From contig CAJLGW010000012.1 in the NCBI GenBank assembly GCA_905206345.1, positions 1-27,473 on the forward strand: 27,473 nt of DNA, given 5' to 3'. The stretch comes from an uncultured Sutterella sp. Its GTDB lineage: Bacteria > Pseudomonadota > Gammaproteobacteria > Burkholderiales > Burkholderiaceae_F. How positions within the stretch are numbered: the first letter of the stretch is position 1; each line of letters opens with the position of its first letter. The notes beneath the pieces were generated by a model. The model saw nothing but the letters and a program-made list of their open reading frames with translations, did no database searches and was not told the origin of the DNA. This document shows, in pieces, positions 1 to 8,026 of the stretch. Made by a program: the position numbers and the translations under genes.

Positions 1-11
1 GATGGAGTTTA

Positions 12-37
12 CCCTTAGGAAAACAATTCCCTAAGGG
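12..37. repeat. Hairpin at the left edge
   Basis: An 8-bp perfect inverted repeat (CCCTTAGG at 12-19, CCTAAGGG at 30-37) is separated by 10 bases. It could be the stem of a terminator for a gene outside the window, but no T-tract follows it on the plus strand, so its role is uncertain. Confidence 0.4.
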
Positions 38-54
38 CTAGCGATACAGATTAA

Positions 55-142
55 ACTACACTTTTACATCCTTTTCAACAAAAGTGTAGTAAACTACACA
101 ATATCTACTTTTATCGGAGAAAGTGTACTTTAATACACTTTC
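55..142. promoter_or_regulatory. Operator-like palindromes upstream of the HipB-like gene
   Basis: Two perfect inverted repeats share the core AAGTGTA. The first is ACTACACTTTT (55-65) with AAAAGTGTAGT (80-90). The second is GAAAGTGTA (119-127) with TACACTTTC (134-142), the latter ending 9 bases before the start codon at 152. A further ACTACAC copy lies at 93-99. Repeated related half-sites directly in front of a HipB-type gene are what autorepressing antitoxins bind, so this is inferred to be its operator region. No convincing Shine-Dalgarno sequence precedes the ATG. Confidence 0.55.
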
Positions 143-151
143 TATATAACA

Positions 152-439
152 ATGCAAAAAACCTTTTTCCATGCCTACGCCTTAAAACCGGAAATACTCG
201 GGGCCACCTTGCGTCAACGTCGCAAGCAGTTGGGGTACACCTTGACGGAAATGGAAGAGAGCACCGGCATCAGCAAGAAAACGATTATTAAGATTGAGAA
301 AGGGGGCGATGCGAAATTTTCGACCATCTCAACCTTGTTAAGTTACATAGGGCTCACGCTGGATTTTTCCGATGCAACGAAAGAACTTCTTGAGCGACCG
401 CAAAAAGAAAAAGAGGACGAAAACTACGGTTGGTATTAG
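152..439 (+). CDS. HipB-like XRE-family helix-turn-helix regulator
   Basis: This 95-aa protein has one Xre/Cro-type helix-turn-helix at about residues 17-72. It includes the LRQRRKQLGYTL start, the recognition-helix stretch TGISKKTIIKIEKG, and the ISTLLSYIGLTLDF end typical of HipB antitoxins. The C-terminal 20 residues are charged and probably flexible. HipB-like proteins bind palindromes in their own promoter and normally neutralise a HipA kinase encoded just downstream. Here no intact hipA follows: only about 95 bases separate it from a convergent gene, with a possible hipA relic in them. It is therefore an orphan antitoxin or stand-alone repressor. The fold is clear; the HipB assignment rests on the C-terminal style and the operator palindromes. 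Confidence 0.8.
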   Translation: MQKTFFHAYALKPEILGATLRQRRKQLGYTLTEMEESTGISKKTIIKIEKGGDAKFSTISTLLSYIGLTLDFSDATKELLERPQKEKEDENYGWY

Positions 440-451
440 TTTTGTCGAATT

Positions 452-533
452 ATGTTGGAAACGCAAGTCGCCGGTCACCTGTCATTGACCGACAAACAAG
501 CGTTTTTACAACCTTCGCATAGAGAGCTGACGA
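452..533 (+). pseudogene. Possible remnant of a hipA start
   Basis: After the HipB-like stop codon, the stretch from 444 translates as VELCWKRK in one frame. It continues from 452 in another frame as VAGHLSLTDKQAFLQ. Joined by a frameshift, these resemble the first beta strands of HipA-type kinases (a short V.L...G..VG.LSL segment). Nothing HipA-like follows, because the convergent gene ending at 534 takes over. The match is short and judged by eye. A 6-bp hairpin (472-477 with 486-491) overlaps it. Confidence 0.25.
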
Positions 534-1427
534 CTAAAACGTCGGCTCCCCTTCCCGATAAAGCGGAAGCTTTGCCCCCATCATATAAAAAGCGGCTTCC
601 ACTTTTCGCATGGCGTTGCCTTCTTTAATCCAAGCGGGGCAATCTTGAGACTGTCTTGCCAGACGAATAGATTCATTGACTAACCAAGACGCTAAGATGT
701 TGGATTTTGCGTAGCTTCTTTCTTTTAAGGGGCGCTTTTTAATCTTGTCAATGGACGGAAATTCATTCGTTCCCCAACCGGCATTGCGACCGTTTTCCTT
801 TTTATCTTTCCCCCAGCCTTGAAGTCGTATGAGACACAACTCGTCAGGCAGATTGATTTTGTGCAGCACGCAAAACTCTCGAATAAACAATCCCATGGTC
901 GCCGCCACACGGCTGTCGTACGTGATGCTATCGGGCAGCAAAATGGAATAAAGGCGAGATAAGAAGGAACTCATGCGAGGCCCGTATTGACGACCGAAGG
1001 CATCGTAGTCGGGGCTCTCGTCAGAGAATTGTTCACAAGCAAACTTCACCAACGTACACAAATCGTTTTCTTGATCTTGAAGCCATTGCGTGTTGTTTTT
1101 CACGATTAAGCGCGAAGGCATCACATCCAAAATCAATTGATGAAGTTTGACTGAATCGTTGGCTTTGAGCGCTTCAAGCATTAAGGGGCGCATCTCTTCG
1201 CTTCGTTCGATTAACGTCGCATTGTCCGGCTCTTGCATGTACTGCTCATACGAATCTTCCAAATTGATAAAGCAATAATGCACTTTTGGGCGCAAGGTCT
1301 CTGTCGTGTAAGCAGGATCAAAGGTGCGACCGTTTAGGTAGCAAGCCAAATAGCGACAGAAATTTTCAATTACCGGAATGCTCAGATAATGTTCACGAGC
1401 GGAGATTAAAGAATAGGACGCAGACAT
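534..1427 (-). CDS. Hypothetical protein, 297 aa
   Basis: I do not recognise this family. The protein is soluble-looking: no signal peptide, membrane segment or P-loop is visible. Notable stretches are YDSRVAATMGLFIREFC (around residues 168-184), which looks like a conserved helical core, and a basic region rich in K, E and N near residues 205-235. The ATG at 1427 is preceded by AAGGA at good spacing, which supports the start. The gene converges on the HipB-like gene and is divergent from the amidohydrolase gene, so the 150-base gap 1428-1578 must hold both promoters. It is a single transcription unit by layout. Confidence 0.7.
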   Translation of the reverse strand: MSASYSLISAREHYLSIPVIENFCRYLACYLNGRTFDPAYTTETLRPKVHYCFINLEDSYEQYMQEPDNATLIERSEEMRPLMLEALKANDSVKLHQLILDVMPSRLIVKNNTQWLQDQENDLCTLVKFACEQFSDESPDYDAFGRQYGPRMSSFLSRLYSILLPDSITYDSRVAATMGLFIREFCVLHKINLPDELCLIRLQGWGKDKKENGRNAGWGTNEFPSIDKIKKRPLKERSYAKSNILASWLVNESIRLARQSQDCPAWIKEGNAMRKVEAAFYMMGAKLPLYREGEPTF

Positions 1428-1578
1428 GGGGATCCTTTTTCAAAGAAGCGTTTCCTAACATCTTACGTAAAAGCACTCAGAATCGGTAAAAAAATTTCAA
1501 TTTCCTGTGGTTTTCCCTTGATTACAAAAGAATATTTCGAATGCCAAAATAAATTATTCGTTTCAATGAGGCACTTAT
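1428..1578. promoter_or_regulatory. Divergent intergenic region
   Basis: This AT-rich gap lies between two divergently transcribed genes. I see a TGAGG Shine-Dalgarno sequence for the plus-strand gene and AAGGA for the minus-strand gene. A TTGATT hexamer on the plus strand could be part of a -35 element, but I cannot pair it with a convincing -10, so no promoter is assigned precisely. Confidence 0.35.
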
Positions 1579-2784
1579 ATGGCTGACATTCTCGTTACTC
1601 CCCAAGCTCTTCAATCCTATGCACTAAACGGCGCCGACATTCGCCATCAAATCCACGCCCATCCTGAAGAAGGACTTCAACTCACCCATACCCAAGACAC
1701 CATCGTCAAAAGTTTGAAATCTTTTGGTTGTGAAGACATTCACACGCAAGTGGGTGGCCCTGATGTTGCCGGGGTCGTAGCCGTTATTAAGGGGGCGAAA
1801 GAAGGTCGCACGATCGGGCTTCGTGCCGACAGCGATGCTTTGCCACTTGTTGAAAAAACAGGAAAACCTTACGCAAGTCAAATTGAAGGTTGTATGCACG
1901 CCTGCGGCCATGACGGTCATGTGGCCACCCTCTTAACTGTTTGTCACTACTTAATGGATCATCGAGACTTTGCGGGGACCGTGGTTGCGATTTTCCAACC
2001 TGGTGAAGAAGGCTATGCGGGTGCTCGCCATATGTTAGATGACGGTTTAACGGATCGCTTTGGTATTGATGAATACTATGCCCTTCACTCCGAACCTATG
2101 GTCCCCCTTGGTCAAGTGGGCTTTATTTCCGGTTTTGCAACGGCCAATGCAGACTGCTTTGAAGTGAGATTTAAAGGTACAGGCGGACACGGCTCTCGCC
2201 CACAACTCGTCCAAGACAGCATTGTGGCCATGGGCGAAGCAATCAGCGCCATTCAAACGATTGCCTCACGCAACTGCTCCCCTGACAAGGCTTGTGTGGT
2301 CTCCGTTTGCTATGTAAAAGCCGGTGACGCTAAAGGCAGCAGCGTCATTCCTCAAGAAGCCGTTTTCGGTGGTACGACGCGCTCTTATGAGCCGGAAGTG
2401 CGAGCACTTATTGAAAAGCGCATCGGAGAAATCTGCCAAGGGGTCGGTATGGCGCACGGCGTAGAGGTCGACTATCGCTATAACAAACTTTACCCCTCAA
2501 TGTACAACACGCCTGAGCGCGTCACGGAAGCCAAACGCTTAGCGAAGTTGGCCTTGGGGGAAAGCAATGTGCTTGACCTGGAACGTAAGCCCGGTGGTGA
2601 AGACTTCTCCTTTATGCTTCAAGCGCGACCGGGGTGCCTTTTTAGACTCGGTTTAGGTGATCCTGAACACCAAGATGCGCTCCACAGCAGTACCTTTGAC
2701 TTTAATGATAAGGGTATTGCTTACGGTGCTGCCGTTCTTTTAACCGTCGCTTTAAATCGAGCATGCGCTAAGGACGAGTCATGA
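1579..2784 (+). CDS. M20D-family amidohydrolase (hippurate hydrolase type)
   Basis: This 401-aa metallo-amidohydrolase is of the M20D family (hippurate hydrolase / N-acyl-amino-acid amidohydrolase / IAA-amino acid hydrolase group). It would cleave an acyl or aroyl group from an amino acid in the cytoplasm. The metal-binding signature is complete: MHACGHDGH at 106-114 (Cys109, His111), the PGEEG motif at 141-145 (catalytic Glu143, ligand Glu144), His170 in ALHSEP, and His369 in LHSSTFDF. The dimerisation domain lies at about 185-295 and includes GTGGHGSRP. Length is normal for the family. The exact acyl substrate cannot be read from sequence. Its stop overlaps the start of the next gene (ATGA), indicating translational coupling with the broken HAD phosphatase. 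Confidence 0.85.
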   Translation: MADILVTPQALQSYALNGADIRHQIHAHPEEGLQLTHTQDTIVKSLKSFGCEDIHTQVGGPDVAGVVAVIKGAKEGRTIGLRADSDALPLVEKTGKPYASQIEGCMHACGHDGHVATLLTVCHYLMDHRDFAGTVVAIFQPGEEGYAGARHMLDDGLTDRFGIDEYYALHSEPMVPLGQVGFISGFATANADCFEVRFKGTGGHGSRPQLVQDSIVAMGEAISAIQTIASRNCSPDKACVVSVCYVKAGDAKGSSVIPQEAVFGGTTRSYEPEVRALIEKRIGEICQGVGMAHGVEVDYRYNKLYPSMYNTPERVTEAKRLAKLALGESNVLDLERKPGGEDFSFMLQARPGCLFRLGLGDPEHQDALHSSTFDFNDKGIAYGAAVLLTVALNRACAKDES

Positions 2785-3754
2785 TCAAAACACTTCCGCT
2801 TTTGATGGGATTAACGCTGGCTATTGCAATTCAATCAACGTCAGCTCATGCGGCTTCAAGACAGGAGATGGCTCAATTAGCAACTTCCCATCAAGGCGAT
2901 TTTAATTGTTGGCAAAAAGAGTCTCCCACGGTCAGTAAGATCAAAGCGTATGTGAGTCAAGTGACAGACACAAAAGCCAAAACCTTTGTCCCCATTGAAA
3001 ACCGTATTGCCGTTTTTGATGTGGATGGCACACTCATGGACGAAAGGGCCCCGTTTTACTTTGATTGATTGAATTTCTTGCATCGCGTATTGCACGACCC
3101 AACCTACCAAGCGCCCCAAAATATTCGTGATTTTGCGCTTAAAGCCGAAAAGGCCCTTCAAAAGGGTGAGCGATTCCCCGATTACGGCCCAGGTGAATTT
3201 GAAATGCACATGAGTGTCTTTGAAGGGATGACAGACACGGCTTTTGCCCAATACGTTTTGGATTTTGCCAAAACACCCAACCCCTATTACAAGAATCTCA
3301 AATACGGCGAAGCGTTTTTCTTACCGATGGTGGAAATCGTGAGCTACCTTAAAGCCAACCACTTCACAATCTCTGCGGTCACGGGCTCCGATCGTGCAAT
3401 CGTCAGAAGTTTAACCAGCGGTTTAAATCTCATGACTCATAACCACGTGATTGGTTCTAATATGAAAAGAATGGATTGAGTTATCGCTTTAGTCCCAACG
3501 ATGAAATGGTGCGAGGCACTTTGGTTATCAAAAACCTTCAGCAAAATAAAGTCGAAGCCATTGCCAAAGAGATCGGCCAAAAGCCTATTTTGGCCTTTGG
3601 CAATAGCAATGAGGACGCGAGTATGATGCAGTACACGATTAACAATAATCCTTATCCTGTTATGGCTTTTAAGCTCATGTGCGATGACAAGGCTCGAGCT
3701 TACTGTCGAGAAAACGTAGAGAAGTCGAAAAGCGCTGCTCAAAAGTACGGTTAG
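2781..3754 (+). pseudogene. HAD-superfamily secreted phosphatase, disrupted
   Basis: The gene begins with a Sec signal peptide (hydrophobic core LLMGLTLAIAIQS, cleavage after AHA). HAD motif I, FDVDGTL, follows at about residues 76-82. The frame then meets a TGA at 3066-3068. Translation in the same frame continues to 3479 with the cap region and motif II (SAVTGSDR). A one-base shift at 3476-3479 is then needed to reach motif III (AFGNSNEDASMM), and the reading ends at 3754. All HAD motifs can therefore be found in order, but spread over three pieces by one nonsense and one frameshift lesion. The intact protein of about 323 aa would be a periplasmic acid-phosphatase-like HAD hydrolase. It overlaps the preceding amidohydrolase by four bases and was probably co-expressed with it. 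Confidence 0.8.
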
Positions 3755-3766
3755 GAGACGATTTCG

Positions 3767-3823
3767 ATGACTGCAGAATGGAGAACGCTTTTTGGCGAAA
3801 AGGTGAAGAAAACCAAATATTAA
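3767..3823 (+). CDS. Possible 18-aa small ORF
   Basis: An ATG at 3767 has AGGAG nine bases upstream and opens a short frame (MTAEWRTLFGEKVKKTKY) ending in TAA. It directly follows the broken HAD gene and could be the leftover start of a lost third operon gene. It has no recognisable family. The only support is the ribosome binding site. Confidence 0.2.
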   Translation: MTAEWRTLFGEKVKKTKY

Positions 3824-3964
3824 AGTCAAAGAGAGATGCGAGAGTACGCTATTTCTCATAGTCTTTCGAAAAAAAACTTGTCCAGTGAAGATTATCGCTT
3901 TCGTTTCTTTTCTGTAAACATTAAAATCACCCTATTCTTAATCCCTTTCTTTATGTGAACAACT
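3824..3964 (+). promoter_or_regulatory. Leader and presumed promoter region of glnA
   Basis: This AT-rich gap precedes glnA. I looked for a sigma-54 element (GG and GC separated by ten bases) as expected for NtrC-controlled glnA and found none. No sigma-70 promoter stands out either. The start codon at 3965 has no strong Shine-Dalgarno sequence. Confidence 0.3.
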
Positions 3965-5374
3965 ATGTCCTCTATTGAAAACGTTTTACAAATGATTGAA
4001 GACAACGACGTGAAGTTTGTTGATCTTCGCTTTACCGACATAAAGGGTAAAGAGCAACACGTCAGCATCCCCGCTCGCATGGTCGATGAAGACTTCTTTG
4101 AAGAAGGCCAACCCTTTGACGGTTCTTCGATGGCTGGCTGGAAGGGCATTGAAGCAAGCGATATGATTTTGATCGCCGATCCCGACAGTGCTCGTTTGGA
4201 TCCGTTCCGTGAAGAAAACACGTTGATTTTGACGTGCGACGCTGCCGACCCCATCACGGGTAAGGGCTATGAACGCGATCCGCGTTCGATTGCTAAGCGC
4301 GCTGAAGCTTATTTGAAGTCCACGGGCGTGGGCGATACGGCTTACTTCGGTCCTGAGCCCGAATTCTACATTTTTGATTCCATTATGTGGGATACGGCAC
4401 CGGAACACTCTTTCTTTAAGATCGGTTCGGATGAATCCGGTTGGTCTTCCAAGATCGACTACGAACAAGGTAACCTTGGTCACCGTCCGGGCCACCAAGG
4501 TGGTTACTTCCCCGTTCCTCCCATTGACTCTTTCCAAGACATGCGCGCTGAAATGTGCTTGTTGACCGAACAACAAGGCGTGCCCGTTGAGGTGCAACAC
4601 CACGAAGTGGGTGCCGGTCAATGCGAAATCGGTACGCGCTTTAACACCTTGGTCAAGCGCGCTGATTGGACGCAAATCTTTAAGTACACGGTTTGGAATG
4701 TGGCCGCTGCCTACGGTAAGAGTGCCACTTTTATGCCCAAACCCGTCACAGGCAGTGCCGGTAGTGGCATGCACGTTCACCAATCCATTTGGAAGGATGG
4801 TCAAAACCTCTTTGCCGGTAACGGTTATGCGGGTTTGAGCGACATGGCCCTTTACTACATCGGTGGTGTGATTAAGCATGCTCGTGCCTTAAACGCCATT
4901 ACGAACCCCTCCACCAACTCCTATAAGCGTTTGGTGCCGGGATTTGAAGCACCGGTGAAGTTGGCTTATTCTGCTCGCAACCGTTCTGCTTCTATCCGCA
5001 TTCCGCACGTGGCAGGCGACAAGGCTCGTCGTATTGAAGTTCGCTTCCCCGATCCGATGGCCAACCCCTACTTGTGCTTTAGCGCTTTGTTGATGGCAGG
5101 TCTTGATGGCATTATGAATAAGATTCATCCGGGTGAAGCTGCTGATAAGAATCTTTATGACTTGCCGCCGGAAGAAAACGCCAAGATCCCGACCGTTTGC
5201 GCCTCCTTAGAGGAAGCCTTAGACGCTTTGGCTGCTGACCACGAATTCTTAACGCGTGGCGGCGTCTTCACCGAAGACATGATCCAAGCCTACATCCAAT
5301 TAAAGGCTAAGGAAGTAGAACGCTTCCGCTTGGCTGTGGCTCCGGTTGAATTTGATATGTACTACAAGTACTAA
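3965..5374 (+). CDS. glnA: Type I glutamine synthetase
   Basis: This cytoplasmic dodecameric enzyme makes glutamine from glutamate, ammonia and ATP and is the main ammonium-assimilation step. At 469 aa it has the length of the E. coli enzyme. The beta-grasp domain comes first, with the FDGSSMAGW loop. Then come FGPEPEFYIFD and the metal-binding glutamates of VEVQHHEVGAGQCEI, the ATP and ammonia site NPSTNSYKRLVPGFEAP, and the glutamate-binding NRSASIRIP. Tyr398 in KNLYDLPP is the adenylylation site, so this is the GSI-beta form, regulated by a GlnE-type adenylyltransferase. The gene stands alone with a strong terminator behind it. Its codon choice is markedly more biased than that of its neighbours, as expected for a highly expressed gene. 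Confidence 0.98.
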   Translation: MSSIENVLQMIEDNDVKFVDLRFTDIKGKEQHVSIPARMVDEDFFEEGQPFDGSSMAGWKGIEASDMILIADPDSARLDPFREENTLILTCDAADPITGKGYERDPRSIAKRAEAYLKSTGVGDTAYFGPEPEFYIFDSIMWDTAPEHSFFKIGSDESGWSSKIDYEQGNLGHRPGHQGGYFPVPPIDSFQDMRAEMCLLTEQQGVPVEVQHHEVGAGQCEIGTRFNTLVKRADWTQIFKYTVWNVAAAYGKSATFMPKPVTGSAGSGMHVHQSIWKDGQNLFAGNGYAGLSDMALYYIGGVIKHARALNAITNPSTNSYKRLVPGFEAPVKLAYSARNRSASIRIPHVAGDKARRIEVRFPDPMANPYLCFSALLMAGLDGIMNKIHPGEAADKNLYDLPPEENAKIPTVCASLEEALDALAADHEFLTRGGVFTEDMIQAYIQLKAKEVERFRLAVAPVEFDMYYKY

Positions 5375-5396
5375 TTCAAAGACGCTTTCCGATACA

Positions 5397-5432
5397 ATGG
5401 GCGTTGAAAACACTCAACGCCCATTTCTTTTA
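5397..5432 (+). terminator. Rho-independent terminator of glnA
   Basis: A perfect 10-bp stem (ATGGGCGTTG at 5397-5406, CAACGCCCAT at 5415-5424) with an 8-base loop is followed by TTCTTTTA. It sits 22 bases after the glnA stop. Confidence 0.85.
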
Positions 5433-5443
5433 TTTGAATTTTC

Positions 5444-6454
5444 ATGACCTTAGACACTCTTAACGATTGGCTGCTTGATAAAGGCTGCAAGCCCCAACAC
5501 CTCCAACACATCTATCGTGCCATGTTGGGTGTCGTGCCGTGGCCCAATCAAGCCAACGAAAAGTTCCCCAAAAAACTGCGTGAGCATTTGCCGGAACTTC
5601 ATCGTCTCTTGGACGGCCTTTTAACACTTGTTCAAACGCAAGAAGGATCGGAGGAAAAAGACTCTGCCAAACTCTTATTAGCGTTAAAAGACGGTCACAC
5701 GATTGAAAGTGTCATTTTGCCCCGAGAAGGTGTTTGCGTTTCCTCTCAAGTGGGGTGCGCGGTGGGTTGTGTTTTTTGCATGACGGGCAAAGGCGGTTTG
5801 ATTCGTCAATTGACGGACTTAGAAATTGTGGCGCAAGTAATGCGCGCCCGCACCCTTCGTCCCGAAACCCGTAAGGTTGCGTTTATGGGGATGGGGGAGC
5901 CCTCGCACAACCTTCAAAACGTGATGCGTGCGATTAATTTCTTGGGCACCTATGGGCAATTTCCTCATAAGAATTTAGTGCTCTCAACGGTGGGCGACGC
6001 CCGTGTCTTTGAGGAGTTAAAGGCATCGAAAGTGAAACCCGCGTTGGCGATTTCGCTTCACACGACAAACGAAGAAAAGCGCAAAACGCTTTTACCCAAA
6101 GCCGGGAAAATTGCGATTGAAACGTTGGTTTATGAAGCAGAAAAATATGCTCGTGAAACGGGCTATCCCATTCAATACCAATGGACGTTGATTGATGGGT
6201 TAAATGATGGCGAGGATGAAGTTCATTGTTTGATTGAATTGCTCTCCGGTAAATACGCCATGATGAACTTTATCCCCGTGAACGTCGTTGAAAAAAATAG
6301 CTATCAACGTCCTTCGATTGAGCGTTGCGCTGAGATGGCACGACAACTTCATCAAGCGCACATCATTGCCAAACTTCGTCACTCTGCCGCACAAGACGTT
6401 GAAGGCGGTTGCGGCCAATTACGAAGCCGCTATATCCAATTACAGGAAAAATAA
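5444..6454 (+). CDS. RlmN-like radical-SAM RNA methyltransferase
   Basis: This is a radical-SAM enzyme of the RlmN/Cfr family, which methylates C2 or C8 of an adenine in RNA through a cysteine-bound methyl intermediate. The 4Fe-4S cluster cysteines are Cys105, Cys109 and Cys112 in CAVGCVFC. SAM-binding GMGEP follows, and Cys323 in DVEGGCGQL matches the second catalytic cysteine. At 336 aa it is shorter than classical RlmN (about 380 aa). After the cluster it reads MTGKGGLIRQL where classical RlmN has STAQQGFNRNL. It therefore looks like the divergent RlmN-like paralogue found in some proteobacteria rather than the housekeeping RlmN, and its RNA target is unproven. The stop codon is immediately followed by the rhlE-like start, so the two genes form an operon. 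Confidence 0.8.
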   Translation: MTLDTLNDWLLDKGCKPQHLQHIYRAMLGVVPWPNQANEKFPKKLREHLPELHRLLDGLLTLVQTQEGSEEKDSAKLLLALKDGHTIESVILPREGVCVSSQVGCAVGCVFCMTGKGGLIRQLTDLEIVAQVMRARTLRPETRKVAFMGMGEPSHNLQNVMRAINFLGTYGQFPHKNLVLSTVGDARVFEELKASKVKPALAISLHTTNEEKRKTLLPKAGKIAIETLVYEAEKYARETGYPIQYQWTLIDGLNDGEDEVHCLIELLSGKYAMMNFIPVNVVEKNSYQRPSIERCAEMARQLHQAHIIAKLRHSAAQDVEGGCGQLRSRYIQLQEK

Positions 6455-7888
6455 ATGTCCAAATTTGAAGAACTCGGTCTTACCGCTCCCCTTTTGAAGG
6501 CCTTAAACGACTTGTCGTTTGAGACGCCGACGCCTGTGCAGGAGCAAGCCATTCCTGCGCTTTTAGACGGGCGAGACGTTTTGGGCATTGCTCAAACCGG
6601 TACCGGTAAAACGGCAGCCTTTAGTTTGCCCCTATTAATGCAACTTTCTCAATCCAAAAAGCGTGCTCAACGCTATAAAGCCAAGGCGTTGATTTTGGCA
6701 CCGACGCGAGAGTTGGCAGCGCAGATTGAAGCGGCACTTGTCTCTTACGCCAAGTATTTGAAATTAAAGATGTGCGTGATCGTCGGGGGCGTGGGTTTCG
6801 GTAAGCAGCTCAAAAACCTTGAAGAAGGCATGGACATTGTGATTGCTACGCCCGGTCGCCTGTTAGATCACGCCAAAGACGGTCACTTCTTTTTTGATGA
6901 CACGCACTTCTTGGTGATGGACGAAGCTGACCGTATGCTTGACATGGGCTTTATTGCCGACATTCGTGCGATTTTGAAAAATTGTCCCGAGGATCGTCAA
7001 TCCATGCTTTTTTCTGCCACGTTCTCTGAAGACATTCGCAATTTAGCGGAACGCCTCTTGGACGCCCCTGTGATGGTGGAAATTGCAGCCAATCGTGACG
7101 TGAGCAAAATCGCTCAAACAATCTATCAAGTGAAAAAAGAACACAAGCGTGATTTCTTACGAGATTTGATTGTGGACAATCAATGGCGTCAAGTGCTGAT
7201 TTTTACGAAACTTAAATCCGGTGCGGCACGCTTAGCCAAACACTTGGAAAAAGACGGGTTTACGGTGGATTGCATCCACGGGGATCGTACGCAATCGGCG
7301 CGCTCTAAGGCCCTTGCGAAATTTAAGAGCGGTGAAGTGCAGATTTTAGTTGCGACTGACGTCGTGGCCCGAGGGATCGACATTAAAGAGTTGCCTCATG
7401 TGGTCAATTACGATCTTCCGAACAACGCTGAAGACTATGTGCACCGTATTGGTCGCACAGGGCGCGCTGGCATGGATGGTGAAGCGGTTTCTTTGATGCA
7501 ACCCGAAGATCGCTATTTGTTGCGCTCCATTGAACGACTCATCAAGAAAAAGTTTGACGTTCAAATTATTGATGACGCCGATCCCGCGGATTTTGTCGAT
7601 GAAGCGCCGCAAAAGCGTCGTGGACGCCCAAGTGAAAAAAGCATGGGGGAGGCCCGAGGACGCGCTACCGGCAAAGGTCGTCGTGAGAAAAAAGAAGATG
7701 AACGCGAGACCTACGCTTATGCCAAACGTCGCACGGATGAACGACGTCCCACTCGAGAAGAGAAAAAGACCACGCGAGGAAACATTCGTGTAAAGGGAAG
7801 AGTTAAAGGAAGTTCCAAATCTGCCACTCCCAAACGTCCCGTGAAAAAGTTGTCTGAATTTGACTATGTTTTGCCAGAATTTAAATAA
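6455..7888 (+). CDS. rhlE: DEAD-box ATP-dependent RNA helicase, RhlE type
   Basis: This 477-aa RNA helicase unwinds short RNA duplexes in ribosome assembly or mRNA turnover. All superfamily-2 motifs are present: Q motif FETPTPVQEQAIP (22-34), motif I AQTGTGKT (46-53), Ia PTRELA, Ib TPGR, II DEAD (156-159), III SAT, V ARGID, and VI HRIGRTGRAG (330-339). A tail of roughly 100 residues, very rich in Arg, Lys and Glu, follows the helicase core and would bind RNA. The core order and tail match RhlE better than CsdA or DbpA. The ATG follows the methyltransferase stop without a gap, so translation is probably coupled. RNA methyltransferase plus helicase suggests a ribosome-related pair. Confidence 0.9.
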   Translation: MSKFEELGLTAPLLKALNDLSFETPTPVQEQAIPALLDGRDVLGIAQTGTGKTAAFSLPLLMQLSQSKKRAQRYKAKALILAPTRELAAQIEAALVSYAKYLKLKMCVIVGGVGFGKQLKNLEEGMDIVIATPGRLLDHAKDGHFFFDDTHFLVMDEADRMLDMGFIADIRAILKNCPEDRQSMLFSATFSEDIRNLAERLLDAPVMVEIAANRDVSKIAQTIYQVKKEHKRDFLRDLIVDNQWRQVLIFTKLKSGAARLAKHLEKDGFTVDCIHGDRTQSARSKALAKFKSGEVQILVATDVVARGIDIKELPHVVNYDLPNNAEDYVHRIGRTGRAGMDGEAVSLMQPEDRYLLRSIERLIKKKFDVQIIDDADPADFVDEAPQKRRGRPSEKSMGEARGRATGKGRREKKEDERETYAYAKRRTDERRPTREEKKTTRGNIRVKGRVKGSSKSATPKRPVKKLSEFDYVLPEFK

Positions 7889-7901
7889 GGTTAGATGCTA
7901 G

Positions 7902-7963
7902 GTTTGAGATCTTTTCTCTTAGAATTTATAGATGTTATCATTTATAAATTATAGATCTCAAAC
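7902..7963. repeat. Large nested inverted repeat after rhlE
   Basis: An 11-bp perfect inverted repeat (GTTTGAGATCT at 7902-7912, AGATCTCAAAC at 7953-7963) encloses a second 8-bp repeat (AATTTATA at 7923-7930, TATAAATT at 7943-7950). Together they could fold into one long interrupted hairpin. It lies 14 bases after the helicase stop, so it may end that transcript. It also marks the edge of the AT-rich Fic islet. Confidence 0.5.
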
Positions 7964-8026
7964 AAACGACTCTTATTAATTTTTCATTATAATTATATAG
8001 TTACAAAAGATAAGTAAATTACTTGA

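Noticed and set aside
3066..3479. In-frame TGA codons in the HAD gene as a sign of TGA recoding (Trp or selenocysteine)
   Set aside because: Several intact genes here end in TGA (amidohydrolase, aminopeptidase, jetC), and the second break also needs a frameshift, so gene decay explains it better.
3824..3964. Sigma-54/NtrC promoter for glnA
   Set aside because: No GG-N10-GC element or NtrC-like palindrome is visible upstream.
3986..4879. A 297-aa minus-strand frame inside glnA
   Set aside because: It is a shadow of strongly biased glnA codons and resembles no protein.
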